A stretch of DNA of 64,000 bases from Arsenicicoccus sp. oral taxon 190 (GTDB lineage Bacteria > Actinomycetota > Actinomycetes > Actinomycetales > Dermatophilaceae), in assembly GCF_001189535.1 (NCBI RefSeq), contig NZ_CP012070.1:1860001-1924000 (forward strand). Reading direction: 5' to 3'. Within the stretch, counting starts at the first letter, position 1; each line of letters opens with the position of its first letter. The notes below the pieces were generated by a model. It ran no database searches, was not told where the DNA came from, and saw only the letters and a program-made list of their open reading frames with translations. A program made the translations under genes and the position numbers. This document shows, piece after piece, positions 1 through 7,541 of this stretch.

Positions 1-1991
1 TCATCGTCCGAGGCCGCGCCCGCAGCGTCTCGCTGCGGCGCGTCCTCGGCGGCTCCGGGGTGCCCGTCGCCTCCTCGATGACCGACCTCCCGGTGCGCGA
101 CGAGCCCGCCGCCCGGGCCCTGCTGACGTTGCTGCAGGTGGCCGTCCGGGTCGCGCGGCGCGACCCGCGCCCGCTGGAGCCGGACGTGGCGGTGGAGCTG
201 CTGCTGTCCCCGGTCGGCGGCTGCGACCCGGTCACGGTCCGCCGGCTGCGCCGGTCCCTGCGTCGTGCGCACCGGCCCGGCGGCGAGCGGCGCCGCAGCG
301 ACGAGCTGCTCGTCCAGGCCGTGCTGGACGGGACCATGCTCGACGACGTGCCCGATCGCGAGGCGGCCGCAGCCCGGCGCGTCGCCCGGGCGCTGACGTC
401 GGCAGCCACCGTGGCGCGGCTCGGTCCCGACGGTCGCTGGCCCGCGGAGGTGACGGCAGAGCTGGTCCTGTGGCACCTGTGGTCCGGCCTGGGCGTCGCC
501 GACGGGTGGCGGGCGGCGGCGATCGCCGGCGGCCCGGTGTCCGCCCGCTTCGACCGGCACCTGGACGGCGTCGTCGCGCTCTTCGGCGCGGCGGCCGGGT
601 TCGCCGAGCGGCTGCCGGGGGCGGGGCCGGAGGCCTTCCTCGAGCAGGTCCTCGCCCAGGAGCTCGCCGCCGACTCGCTGGTCCCGCAGGCACCGCTGGA
701 GGAGGTGGTCCAGGTGCTCACGCCCCAGGGCGCCGCCGGCGAGGAGTGGGACCTGGTGGTCGTCGCCGGGCTGCAGGAGGGGGTCTGGCCCGACCTGCGC
801 CTGCGCGGCTCGCTGCTGGGCTCCGAGCATCTCGTCGACCTCCTCGCCGGGCGCGGGCACGGTCCTCGTGAGGCGCTCGCGGCGGTGCGCTCCGACGAGG
901 CGCGCCTGCTCACCGTCGCGGTCAGCCGTGCCAGGCAGGTGCTCGTCGCGACCGCCGTCAGCTCCGAGGACGAGCAACCCTCCTCCTACCTCGACGTCAT
1001 CGACCCCTCCGCGGGTGACGCGCGGGCGACCGTCGAGGTGCCCCCGCCCCTGTCGCTGACCGCGGTCGTGGCCGAGCTGCGTCGGCGCACGCTCAGCGAC
1101 GACGAGCAGCTCCGCACCGAGGCCGCCCAGCGTCTGGCCGTGCTCGCCTCCGCCGGGGTGGCCGGCGCCGACCCGGACTCCTGGTGGGGGATGCGGTCCC
1201 CGACCAGGGACGACCCCGTGCACCCGCCCGACGCCCCCGTCCCGGTGTCCCCCTCCCGCCTCGAGACCGTCCAGCGCTGCGGCCTCATGTGGTTCCTGCG
1301 CAGCCACGGGGGAGAGGCAGGAGACAGCTCCGCCGCCCAGGTCGGCACCCTCGTGCACGAGATCGCCGCCGACCCGGCCATCGACCTCACCGACCCCGCC
1401 GCCCTGCGAGCGGAGCTCGACCGGCGCTGGCCCGAGCTCGAGCTCTCCGACAGCTGGGCGAGCCGCAACGAGCACCACCGCGCGGTGGCGATGGTGACCA
1501 AGCTCGCCGCCTATGCGCAGGCATCCCATGACCAGGGCTGGCGGCTCGTCGGGGTGGAGCGCGACGCCCGCGTCGCCGTCGGACGCGCGCTGCTCACGGG
1601 TCGGGTCGACCGGCTCGAGCAGGACGCCTCGGGTCGGTTGCGGGTGATCGACCTCAAGACGGGTTCCGGCTCGGGGCCCACGCAGGCCGAGATCGGTGAG
1701 CACCCCCAGCTGGCGGCCTACCAGGCGGCCGTCGCCGCCGGCGCCTTCGAGGAGTCGAGCGAGTCCGCCGGGGCAGCCCTGCTGCAGGTCGGGGGCAAGG
1801 CCCAGAGCTATCGCCTGCAGCCCCAGGCCTCCGTCCAGGACGCCGAGGACCCCACCTGGGCACGTCGGCTGGTCGAGGAGGCCGCCGGCGCCATGTCGGG
1901 CGCCGCGTTCGCGGTCACCCCGGGCGACCACTGCGGCTACTGCCCGGTGCGGCGCTCCTGCCCCGCCATGCCCGAGGGACGGCAGCTGTGA
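1..1991 (+). CDS. adnA: AdnA, helicase-nuclease subunit (C-terminal part)
   Basis: C-terminal part of the AdnA subunit of AdnAB, the actinobacterial helicase-nuclease that resects double-strand breaks for recombination. The frame is already open at base 3, so the N-terminal motor part lies outside the window; about 660 codons remain. Visible are a late helicase block (EEWDLVVVAGLQEGVWP near nt 750-800, VSRARQ near 920) and a RecB-type nuclease domain (GTLVHE near 1350, GRVDRLE near 1600, DLKTG near 1655). One cysteine in QRCGL (nt 1278) plus three in CGYCPVRRSC (nt 1932-1961) match the iron-sulfur staple of AddB/AdnA nucleases. The stop overlaps the adnB start (GTGA), so the subunits are probably translationally coupled. 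The assignment to AdnA rests on the cysteine set and the AdnB neighbour. Confidence 0.88.
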   Translation, partial: IVRGRARSVSLRRVLGGSGVPVASSMTDLPVRDEPAARALLTLLQVAVRVARRDPRPLEPDVAVELLLSPVGGCDPVTVRRLRRSLRRAHRPGGERRRSDELLVQAVLDGTMLDDVPDREAAAARRVARALTSAATVARLGPDGRWPAEVTAELVLWHLWSGLGVADGWRAAAIAGGPVSARFDRHLDGVVALFGAAAGFAERLPGAGPEAFLEQVLAQELAADSLVPQAPLEEVVQVLTPQGAAGEEWDLVVVAGLQEGVWPDLRLRGSLLGSEHLVDLLAGRGHGPREALAAVRSDEARLLTVAVSRARQVLVATAVSSEDEQPSSYLDVIDPSAGDARATVEVPPPLSLTAVVAELRRRTLSDDEQLRTEAAQRLAVLASAGVAGADPDSWWGMRSPTRDDPVHPPDAPVPVSPSRLETVQRCGLMWFLRSHGGEAGDSSAAQVGTLVHEIAADPAIDLTDPAALRAELDRRWPELELSDSWASRNEHHRAVAMVTKLAAYAQASHDQGWRLVGVERDARVAVGRALLTGRVDRLEQDASGRLRVIDLKTGSGSGPTQAEIGEHPQLAAYQAAVAAGAFEESSESAGAALLQVGGKAQSYRLQPQASVQDAEDPTWARRLVEEAAGAMSGAAFAVTPGDHCGYCPVRRSCPAMPEGRQL

Positions 1992-4900
1992 CCGCCCGCC
2001 ACAGCGCCCTCGACATCGCCCGGGCCCTGGGCCAGCCCGCGCCCACCCCCGAGCAGCAGGCGGTCATCGAGTCGCCGCTGGAGTCCCTGCTCGTGGTCGC
2101 GGGGGCCGGGTCCGGCAAGACCGAGACCATGTCCGCCCGCGTGGTGTGGCTCGTGGCCAACGACCTGGTCGCCCCCGCGGAGATCCTCGGGCTCACCTTC
2201 ACCCGCAAGGCGGCCGGTGAGCTGGCCGACCGCATCGGCCGTCGGCTGCGTCAGCTGGTCGCGGCGGGCCTGTGGCAGCCCGCGGACGGCGGCGAGGTGG
2301 AGCTGGCCCCCACGGTCTCGACCTACCACGCGTATGCCGGCCGCCTGGTGTCCGAGCACGGTCTGCGCCTCGGCGTGGAGCCGGGCGCCCGCCTGCTCTC
2401 CCAGGCGTCCTGCTGGCAGCTGGCCCACGAGATCGTGCAGGGCTACCAGGGCCCGTTGGACGAGGCCGCCCGCCGCGCCGGTCGACCCGTGCCTGCCGTG
2501 TCGACGGTGGTCGACGCCGTGCTGGCGCTGTCCGGGCAGCTCGCCGAGCACCTGCGGACCCCGCAGGACCTGCAGCGGCACCTGGACCTCGTCGTCGACG
2601 CGTGGGACGCCCTGCCGCCCGGCTCCCGGCGCCGGGCGGACCTCGCCGAGGTCGCCGACGCCCTGGGGGTGCTGCGCACCAGACGGGCCGTGGTCCCGCT
2701 CCTCGAGGCCTACGCCGCAGCCAAGCGGGAGGCCGAGGCCGTCGACTTCGCCGACCAGATGTCCCTGGCCGCCCGCATCGCCTCGACGTTCCCCGACGTG
2801 GGCCGGGCCGAGCGGAGCCGCTACCGCGCCGTGCTGCTCGACGAGTTCCAGGACACCAGCGAGGCCCAGCTCGTGCTGCTCCGCGAGCTCTACGCCGCCG
2901 CGCAGGCCGACGTCCCGGTCATGGCGGTCGGCGACCCGCACCAGTCCATCTACGGCTGGCGCGGCGCCTCGTCGACCACCCTGACCTCCTTCCCGCGCCA
3001 CTTCCCGACCGCCGCCGGGCCCGCCCGCACCCTGCCGCTGTCCACGTCCTGGCGCAACGACGAGTCGATCCTGGCGGCGGCCAACGTCGTCGCCGGCCCG
3101 TTGACCCAGGCCTGCGCGGTCGACGTGGCCGTGCTCCGCGCCCGTCCTGACGCCGCGACCGGGGCCGTCACCGCGGCCCGGCTGCCGACGTCGCAGGAGG
3201 AGGCCCACCTCGTCGCCGCCTGGATCCACGACCGGCTCGTCCCCTCCCCGCCGAGGGGCGCGTCGAGCCCCGGCGACCTCGGACGACCGCCCAGCGCCGC
3301 CGTCCTGTGCCGCAAGCGCAGCCAGTTCCCCGCGATCGTCGAGGCGCTGGAGCAGCAGGGCCTGGCGGTGGAGGTCGTCGGGGTCGGCGGCCTGCTGACC
3401 ATGCCGGAGGTCACCGACCTCGTCTCCTTCCTGCACGTGGTGGACGACCCGGCGCGCGGCGACCACCTGGTCCGCCTGCTCACCGGGCCGCTCGTGCACC
3501 TGGGGGCCGCCGACCTCGCCGCGCTGCACGACTGGGCGCGGGCCCTCGGTCACGACCTCGACCAGGACGAGGCCATGGTGGGCCTGGTCGAGGCGCTCGA
3601 CCGGCTTCCCCCCGAGGGGTGGGTGTCCGGACGGGGGCGCAGCCTCAGCGGGCAGGCGCGGCTGCGGCTGCGCGACCTGCGTGGCCGGGTCCGACGGGTC
3701 CGTGAGCTGCTGAGCGCCACCCTGTCCGAGGTCGTCGGGGAGGCAGAGCGGGCGCTCGGGCTCGACCTGGAGCTCATGGCGCGCCCGGGACGCCCGGCCG
3801 CCGAGGCCCGGGTGCACCTGGAGGCCTTCGCCGACGTGGTCGCCGACTATGCCACGGGGTCGGACCGCCCCACCCTGGCCGGCCTGCTGGCGTGGTTGGC
3901 CGCAGCCGAGGCCGAGGAGCGGGGTCTGGCCCCGGGAGCCGTCACGCCCGCACCCGGGGCGGTCCAGGTGCTCACCGTCCACGCGGCCAAGGGCCTCGAG
4001 TGGGACCTGGTCGCCGTGCCCGGGCTGGAGGAGGGGACCTTCCCCAGCCACGAGGCGCGGGTGGTCACGGACTCCCAGGGCGGGTGGCGCATGCCGCCCC
4101 CCAAGGACAAGACCTGGCTCATCGGCCTCGACACCGTGCCGTTCGGCCTCCGGGGGGACCGGTCCGGGCTGCCCGCCCTGACCTGGCAGAGCAGCCCCGA
4201 CCAGGCCGAGCTCTCCAAGCGGATAAGCGACTTCGTGCTCGCGTGCGGCGAGCACGGCGTGATGGAGGAGCGACGGCTGGCCTACGTGGCGGTCACGCGC
4301 GCGCGCCACGAGCTGCTGCTGACCGCCTCGGTCTGGGGCCAGCAGCGCAAGCCCCGGGTCACGTCCCGGTTCCTGGAGGAGCTGCGGGACGCCGGCGCCT
4401 GCACGACCGTGGGGTGGGCACCCATGCCAGACAGCGATCCCGCCCCCACCAACCCGATGCTCGAGCAGGCCGTGCAGGTCAGCTGGCCCGCCGCGGTCGC
4501 CCCGGCAGCGGCGCTGCACCGGGCTGCCGACGCCGTGCGAGCGGCCCAGGCAGCCCTGGCCGAGGCGCCCGACCTGGCGGCGCCCCGCCCCGTCGCCACG
4601 ACGCAGCCGCCCCCCGACAGCGCCTGGGCGGAGCTCGACGCCGAGATCGGCGTGCTGCTCGCGGAGCGCGACCGCGCCACCCGCCCCCGTCCGGGGACCG
4701 CGTCGCCGCTGCCGGGACACCTGTCGACCTCGGCCCTGGTGTCCCTGGCCGACGACCCCGAGGTCTTCCGGGCCGAGCTGCGGCGGCCCATGCCGGCGCC
4801 GCCGGCGACGGCGGCCCGCCGGGGGACGTCCTTCCACGCCTGGGTCGAGCAGCACTACGGACAGGCCGCCATCGTGGACCTGGACGAGCTCCCCGGCAGC

Positions 4901-5305
4901 GCCGACGAGGGGACCCTCGCCGATCACGACGTGGCGACCATGAAGGAGCACTTCCTCGCCAGCGAGTGGGCCGGGCGGACCCCCAGCGACATCGAGCTGG
5001 CCGTGGAGTCCACGATCGCCGGCCTCAGCGTCCGGGGGCGCATCGACGCAGTCTTCCCCCGGCCTGAGGGCGGCTGCACCGTCGTGGACTGGAAGACCGG
5101 GGCGCGTCCCCACGGCCGTCGCGCGCGGGTCCGGGAGCTGCAGCTCGCGGTCTACCGCCTGGCCTACGCGCGGCTGCGCGGGCTACCTCTCGACCAGGTG
5201 GATGCCGCCTTCTACTACGCCGCCAGCGGCGAGACGGTGCGCCCGCAGCTGCTGGACGAGCCGGAGCTGGAGCGAGCGGTCGCGGCCCTGCTCGACGAGG
5301 GGTGA
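1988..5305 (+). CDS. adnB: AdnB, ATP-dependent helicase-nuclease subunit
   Basis: Motor and nuclease subunit of the AdnAB break-resection complex, 1105 residues, normal for the family. Superfamily 1 helicase motifs are intact: GAGSGKT (Walker A, residues 39-45), LTFTRKAA, LLDEFQDTS (about 283-291), DPHQSIYGWRG, a late block HAAKGLEWDLV and VAVTRARHELL. The C-terminal third holds a RecB-like nuclease with GTSFHAW (about 946), RGRIDAV and VDWKTG (about 1033), and unlike AdnA it lacks a cysteine cluster. The GTG start lies inside the adnA stop. The gene ends 8 bp from the convergent phosphotransferase-like gene. RecBCD-type helicases that are not AdnB are a less likely reading because of the adnA partner. 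Confidence 0.93.
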   Translation: MTARHSALDIARALGQPAPTPEQQAVIESPLESLLVVAGAGSGKTETMSARVVWLVANDLVAPAEILGLTFTRKAAGELADRIGRRLRQLVAAGLWQPADGGEVELAPTVSTYHAYAGRLVSEHGLRLGVEPGARLLSQASCWQLAHEIVQGYQGPLDEAARRAGRPVPAVSTVVDAVLALSGQLAEHLRTPQDLQRHLDLVVDAWDALPPGSRRRADLAEVADALGVLRTRRAVVPLLEAYAAAKREAEAVDFADQMSLAARIASTFPDVGRAERSRYRAVLLDEFQDTSEAQLVLLRELYAAAQADVPVMAVGDPHQSIYGWRGASSTTLTSFPRHFPTAAGPARTLPLSTSWRNDESILAAANVVAGPLTQACAVDVAVLRARPDAATGAVTAARLPTSQEEAHLVAAWIHDRLVPSPPRGASSPGDLGRPPSAAVLCRKRSQFPAIVEALEQQGLAVEVVGVGGLLTMPEVTDLVSFLHVVDDPARGDHLVRLLTGPLVHLGAADLAALHDWARALGHDLDQDEAMVGLVEALDRLPPEGWVSGRGRSLSGQARLRLRDLRGRVRRVRELLSATLSEVVGEAERALGLDLELMARPGRPAAEARVHLEAFADVVADYATGSDRPTLAGLLAWLAAAEAEERGLAPGAVTPAPGAVQVLTVHAAKGLEWDLVAVPGLEEGTFPSHEARVVTDSQGGWRMPPPKDKTWLIGLDTVPFGLRGDRSGLPALTWQSSPDQAELSKRISDFVLACGEHGVMEERRLAYVAVTRARHELLLTASVWGQQRKPRVTSRFLEELRDAGACTTVGWAPMPDSDPAPTNPMLEQAVQVSWPAAVAPAAALHRAADAVRAAQAALAEAPDLAAPRPVATTQPPPDSAWAELDAEIGVLLAERDRATRPRPGTASPLPGHLSTSALVSLADDPEVFRAELRRPMPAPPATAARRGTSFHAWVEQHYGQAAIVDLDELPGSADEGTLADHDVATMKEHFLASEWAGRTPSDIELAVESTIAGLSVRGRIDAVFPRPEGGCTVVDWKTGARPHGRRARVRELQLAVYRLAYARLRGLPLDQVDAAFYYAASGETVRPQLLDEPELERAVAALLDEG

Positions 5306-5313
5306 CGGGACCG

Positions 5314-6456
5314 TCAGCTGCGGCCGGGCGTATCGTTGCGCGCGGGACCTAGTGCCTCGGCGGCGTCCTGCGTCGCGGAGGGGCGGTGCGCGACGATGGG
5401 CTGCGCCGGGCCTCCGTCCCCTGCGGCCGGCTGCGGGTCGTCAGTCTCGACAGGCTCGACAGGCTCGTCGGGCTCGCCCACCGGCCCGGGCGCGGTCACG
5501 GCTGGCACGTGGGCGACCAGCTCGTCACCCTCGACCTGCTCCGCCAGGCGGTGCAGAGCCCGGGTGGCCTCCTGCACGCCTGGCTCGTCCTCGGCCGCCG
5601 CGGCGTGGACCAGGTCCCGGACGAGGCGCAGCTCCCCGGCGAGTTGCGCCCGCATCTCCAGCGCGCGGTCGGGACGCTCGTGCCGCGTCGCGGCATACGC
5701 CTCCAGCACGGTGTCGAACGCCTCCGGCGTGGTCTGGGCCCACAGCACCGCGAAGTCGTCCGCGGGGTCGGCGACCTTGGCCTGGTCCCACCCGGTGATC
5801 GCGACGATGCGCCCGGTCGTCGCGTCGTCGTCGACCTCGAAGTCCGCGAGCACCAGCTCACCGGAGAGGCGACCGTGCGTGGGGGCGGGGGCGAACCTCC
5901 AGTGCGCGACGTTCTCCAGGGCCCGCTCCCAGCGCCCCAGCAGGGCGGCCGGGACGTGGCCGGTGGCGGCCGCGCGGTCCAGCTCCGCCAGGTGGCGGGA
6001 GCGGTAGGTGTCGGCGTCGTAGGTCGGGACGCCGGCCTCGTCGAAGAGGCGCACGTCCAGGTTGTGGATCTCGCCCAGCGCTCGCCCCAGCGCCGAGGCG
6101 AGCCCCGGACCGGCAGGCAGGAGCCGGAAGTCGAGGTTGCGGCCCGCCACCTGCGGGTAGACCATCGCGCGACCGTTGTCCCGCAGCGGCACGCTCCCGC
6201 TCTCCGAGGGCACGGCGAAGGGGAGCCGCTTGTCGAGGTGGGGCAGGAGCGCCGCCGCGGAGTCCATCTGGGCGGCGTCCGCGGCCGACCGCGGCACCCG
6301 CACCGTCCACCGGCGCTGCCGGCTGTCCTGCACGTAGGCCACGTCGCAGCGGTCGTCCTCGCCCTGCACGAGCTCCACCGAGACCGGGTCCAGCCCCTTG
6401 ACCGCCGCGCTGGCGAGGGCGGCGAGCTGCAGGGGGCTACGGCGGGCGACTGTCAC
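5314..6456 (-). CDS. Phosphotransferase-like protein with degenerate catalytic loop
   Basis: 380-residue protein of the aminoglycoside/macrolide phosphotransferase fold. The order of segments fits (N-lobe, then a line resembling the catalytic loop, then one resembling the metal-binding loop), but key residues differ: where active enzymes have HGDxxxxN it reads HGRLSGELVL, and the metal loop is ITGWDQAKVAD. Loss of the catalytic Asp and the Asn suggests a pseudokinase or a much altered kinase; this is inference. The C-terminus is low complexity (EPDEPVEPVETDD). It is convergent with adnB and divergent from nudC. The GTG start at 6456 is preceded by TACCGT (minus strand, 6468-6463) six bases away and no Shine-Dalgarno, the leaderless pattern seen repeatedly here. 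Confidence 0.75.
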   Translation of the reverse strand: MTVARRSPLQLAALASAAVKGLDPVSVELVQGEDDRCDVAYVQDSRQRRWTVRVPRSAADAAQMDSAAALLPHLDKRLPFAVPSESGSVPLRDNGRAMVYPQVAGRNLDFRLLPAGPGLASALGRALGEIHNLDVRLFDEAGVPTYDADTYRSRHLAELDRAAATGHVPAALLGRWERALENVAHWRFAPAPTHGRLSGELVLADFEVDDDATTGRIVAITGWDQAKVADPADDFAVLWAQTTPEAFDTVLEAYAATRHERPDRALEMRAQLAGELRLVRDLVHAAAAEDEPGVQEATRALHRLAEQVEGDELVAHVPAVTAPGPVGEPDEPVEPVETDDPQPAAGDGGPAQPIVAHRPSATQDAAEALGPARNDTPGRS

Positions 6457-6497
6457 GCCCCCACGGTAGGGGAGGCCCGACGTCTAGGGTGTGAGGC

Positions 6498-7430
6498 GTG
6501 ACCGGAGCGCCGCGAAACCTTCCTCAGCTCGCCCTTTCCCGGACCGGTCTGGACCGCGCCGGGTGGCGCCGCAAGGAGCCAGGTCTGCTCGACCAGCTGC
6601 TCGCCGACCCCGCCACCGCGGTGGTGGAGCTGCGCGGCGAGCGCCTGGAGACGTATGCCGACGGCACGGCGCTCGTGCGTCGGCGGCCCTCGGAGGCCCC
6701 GCTGCGGCCGGGCGACGTCGCGCTCTACCTGGGCCAGGACCCACGCGGCGTGGAGGTCGTCGGTCTCGTCCGCGACGCCGTCGAGGACGACCCTGCCCCG
6801 GGGTGGTCGGGGCTGCGCGTCCTCGGCCTGTCCCTGGACGCGGTGGACGTGCACATCGCGGCCAGCCTGGTCGGGATGGGGCACTGGCACCGCAGCCACC
6901 GCCACTGCGCCCGCTGCGGGCAGCCCACCACGCCGGTGGAGGCCGGGTGGGTCCGTGCCTGCCCGCTGGGGCACCACTCCTTCCCCGTGACGTCGCCCGC
7001 GGTCATCATGGCCGTCACCGATCCGCACGACCGGCTGCTCCTGGCCCGCAACACCGCCTGGCCGCAGGGGCGGTGGTCCGTGCTGGCGGGTTTCGTGGAG
7101 CCGGGGGAGTCGCTGGAGGCCGCCGTCGCCCGCGAGGTCGCCGAGGAGGTGGGGGTCCTGGTCGAGGACGTGCGCTACGCCGGCAACCAGCCGTGGCCGT
7201 TCCCGGCGTCGCTCATGCTGGCGTTCACGGCGCGGGCCGCGCGGGGCACGGCGTTGCGCTTCGCCGACGCTGAGATCGCCGAGGCCCGGTGGTACTCCCG
7301 CGAGGAGCTGCGGGCTGCGGTCGGGTCGGGCGCCATCCTGTCCGGCGGCACGCCGGTCTCGGTCGCGTACCACCTGATCGAGTCCTGGCTGGGCGAGCCG
7401 ATCGCGGGGTTGCAGCCGGCACGCGGCTAG
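6498..7430 (+). CDS. nudC: NudC, NAD(+) diphosphatase / NAD-RNA decapping Nudix hydrolase
   Basis: Hydrolyses NAD(H) and, in well studied homologues, removes NAD caps from RNA. 310 residues. Residues 137-140 (CARC) start the zinc ribbon; its second half reads ACPLGHHSFP, where many relatives have a second CxxC, so the site may be C3H or altered. The Nudix box GFVEPGESLEAAVAREVAEE runs from about residue 197, followed by NQPWPFPASLM near 230, the NudC-type signature (commonly SQPWPFP). GTG start with TAGGGT at 6485-6490, a 7-base gap and no Shine-Dalgarno, so probably leaderless. nudC next to adnAB and uvrD2 is the order known from mycobacteria. Confidence 0.92.
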   Translation: MTGAPRNLPQLALSRTGLDRAGWRRKEPGLLDQLLADPATAVVELRGERLETYADGTALVRRRPSEAPLRPGDVALYLGQDPRGVEVVGLVRDAVEDDPAPGWSGLRVLGLSLDAVDVHIAASLVGMGHWHRSHRHCARCGQPTTPVEAGWVRACPLGHHSFPVTSPAVIMAVTDPHDRLLLARNTAWPQGRWSVLAGFVEPGESLEAAVAREVAEEVGVLVEDVRYAGNQPWPFPASLMLAFTARAARGTALRFADAEIAEARWYSREELRAAVGSGAILSGGTPVSVAYHLIESWLGEPIAGLQPARG

Positions 7431-7440
7431 GACGGTGTGC

Positions 7441-7507
7441 GGCCAGGGCGGTGTGCGGCTCCCCACCGCGACGCGGCCAGGCGGTGGGCGGCTCCCCACC
7501 GCGACGG
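7441..7507. repeat. Two-copy imperfect 33-bp tandem repeat with hairpins
   Basis: Two diverged copies of about 33 bp; the shared core GCGGCTCCCCACCGCGACG starts at 7455 and 7488. Each copy folds: the second gives GCGGTGGG/CCCACCGC with a short loop (7481-7502), the first a weaker version (7449-7470). The pair sits between nudC and uvrD2 and may end nudC transcription, though no T-run follows. Confidence 0.7.
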
Positions 7508-7541
7508 GGTCTGTCGGTGGGCCGTGGGAGACTGCGGGGCG

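Noticed and set aside
1937..5113. Very long open frame on the minus strand opposite adnB
   Set aside because: Its product is Gly/Arg/Pro/Gln-rich without domains, and it mirrors adnB codons; long antisense frames are normal at this G+C content.
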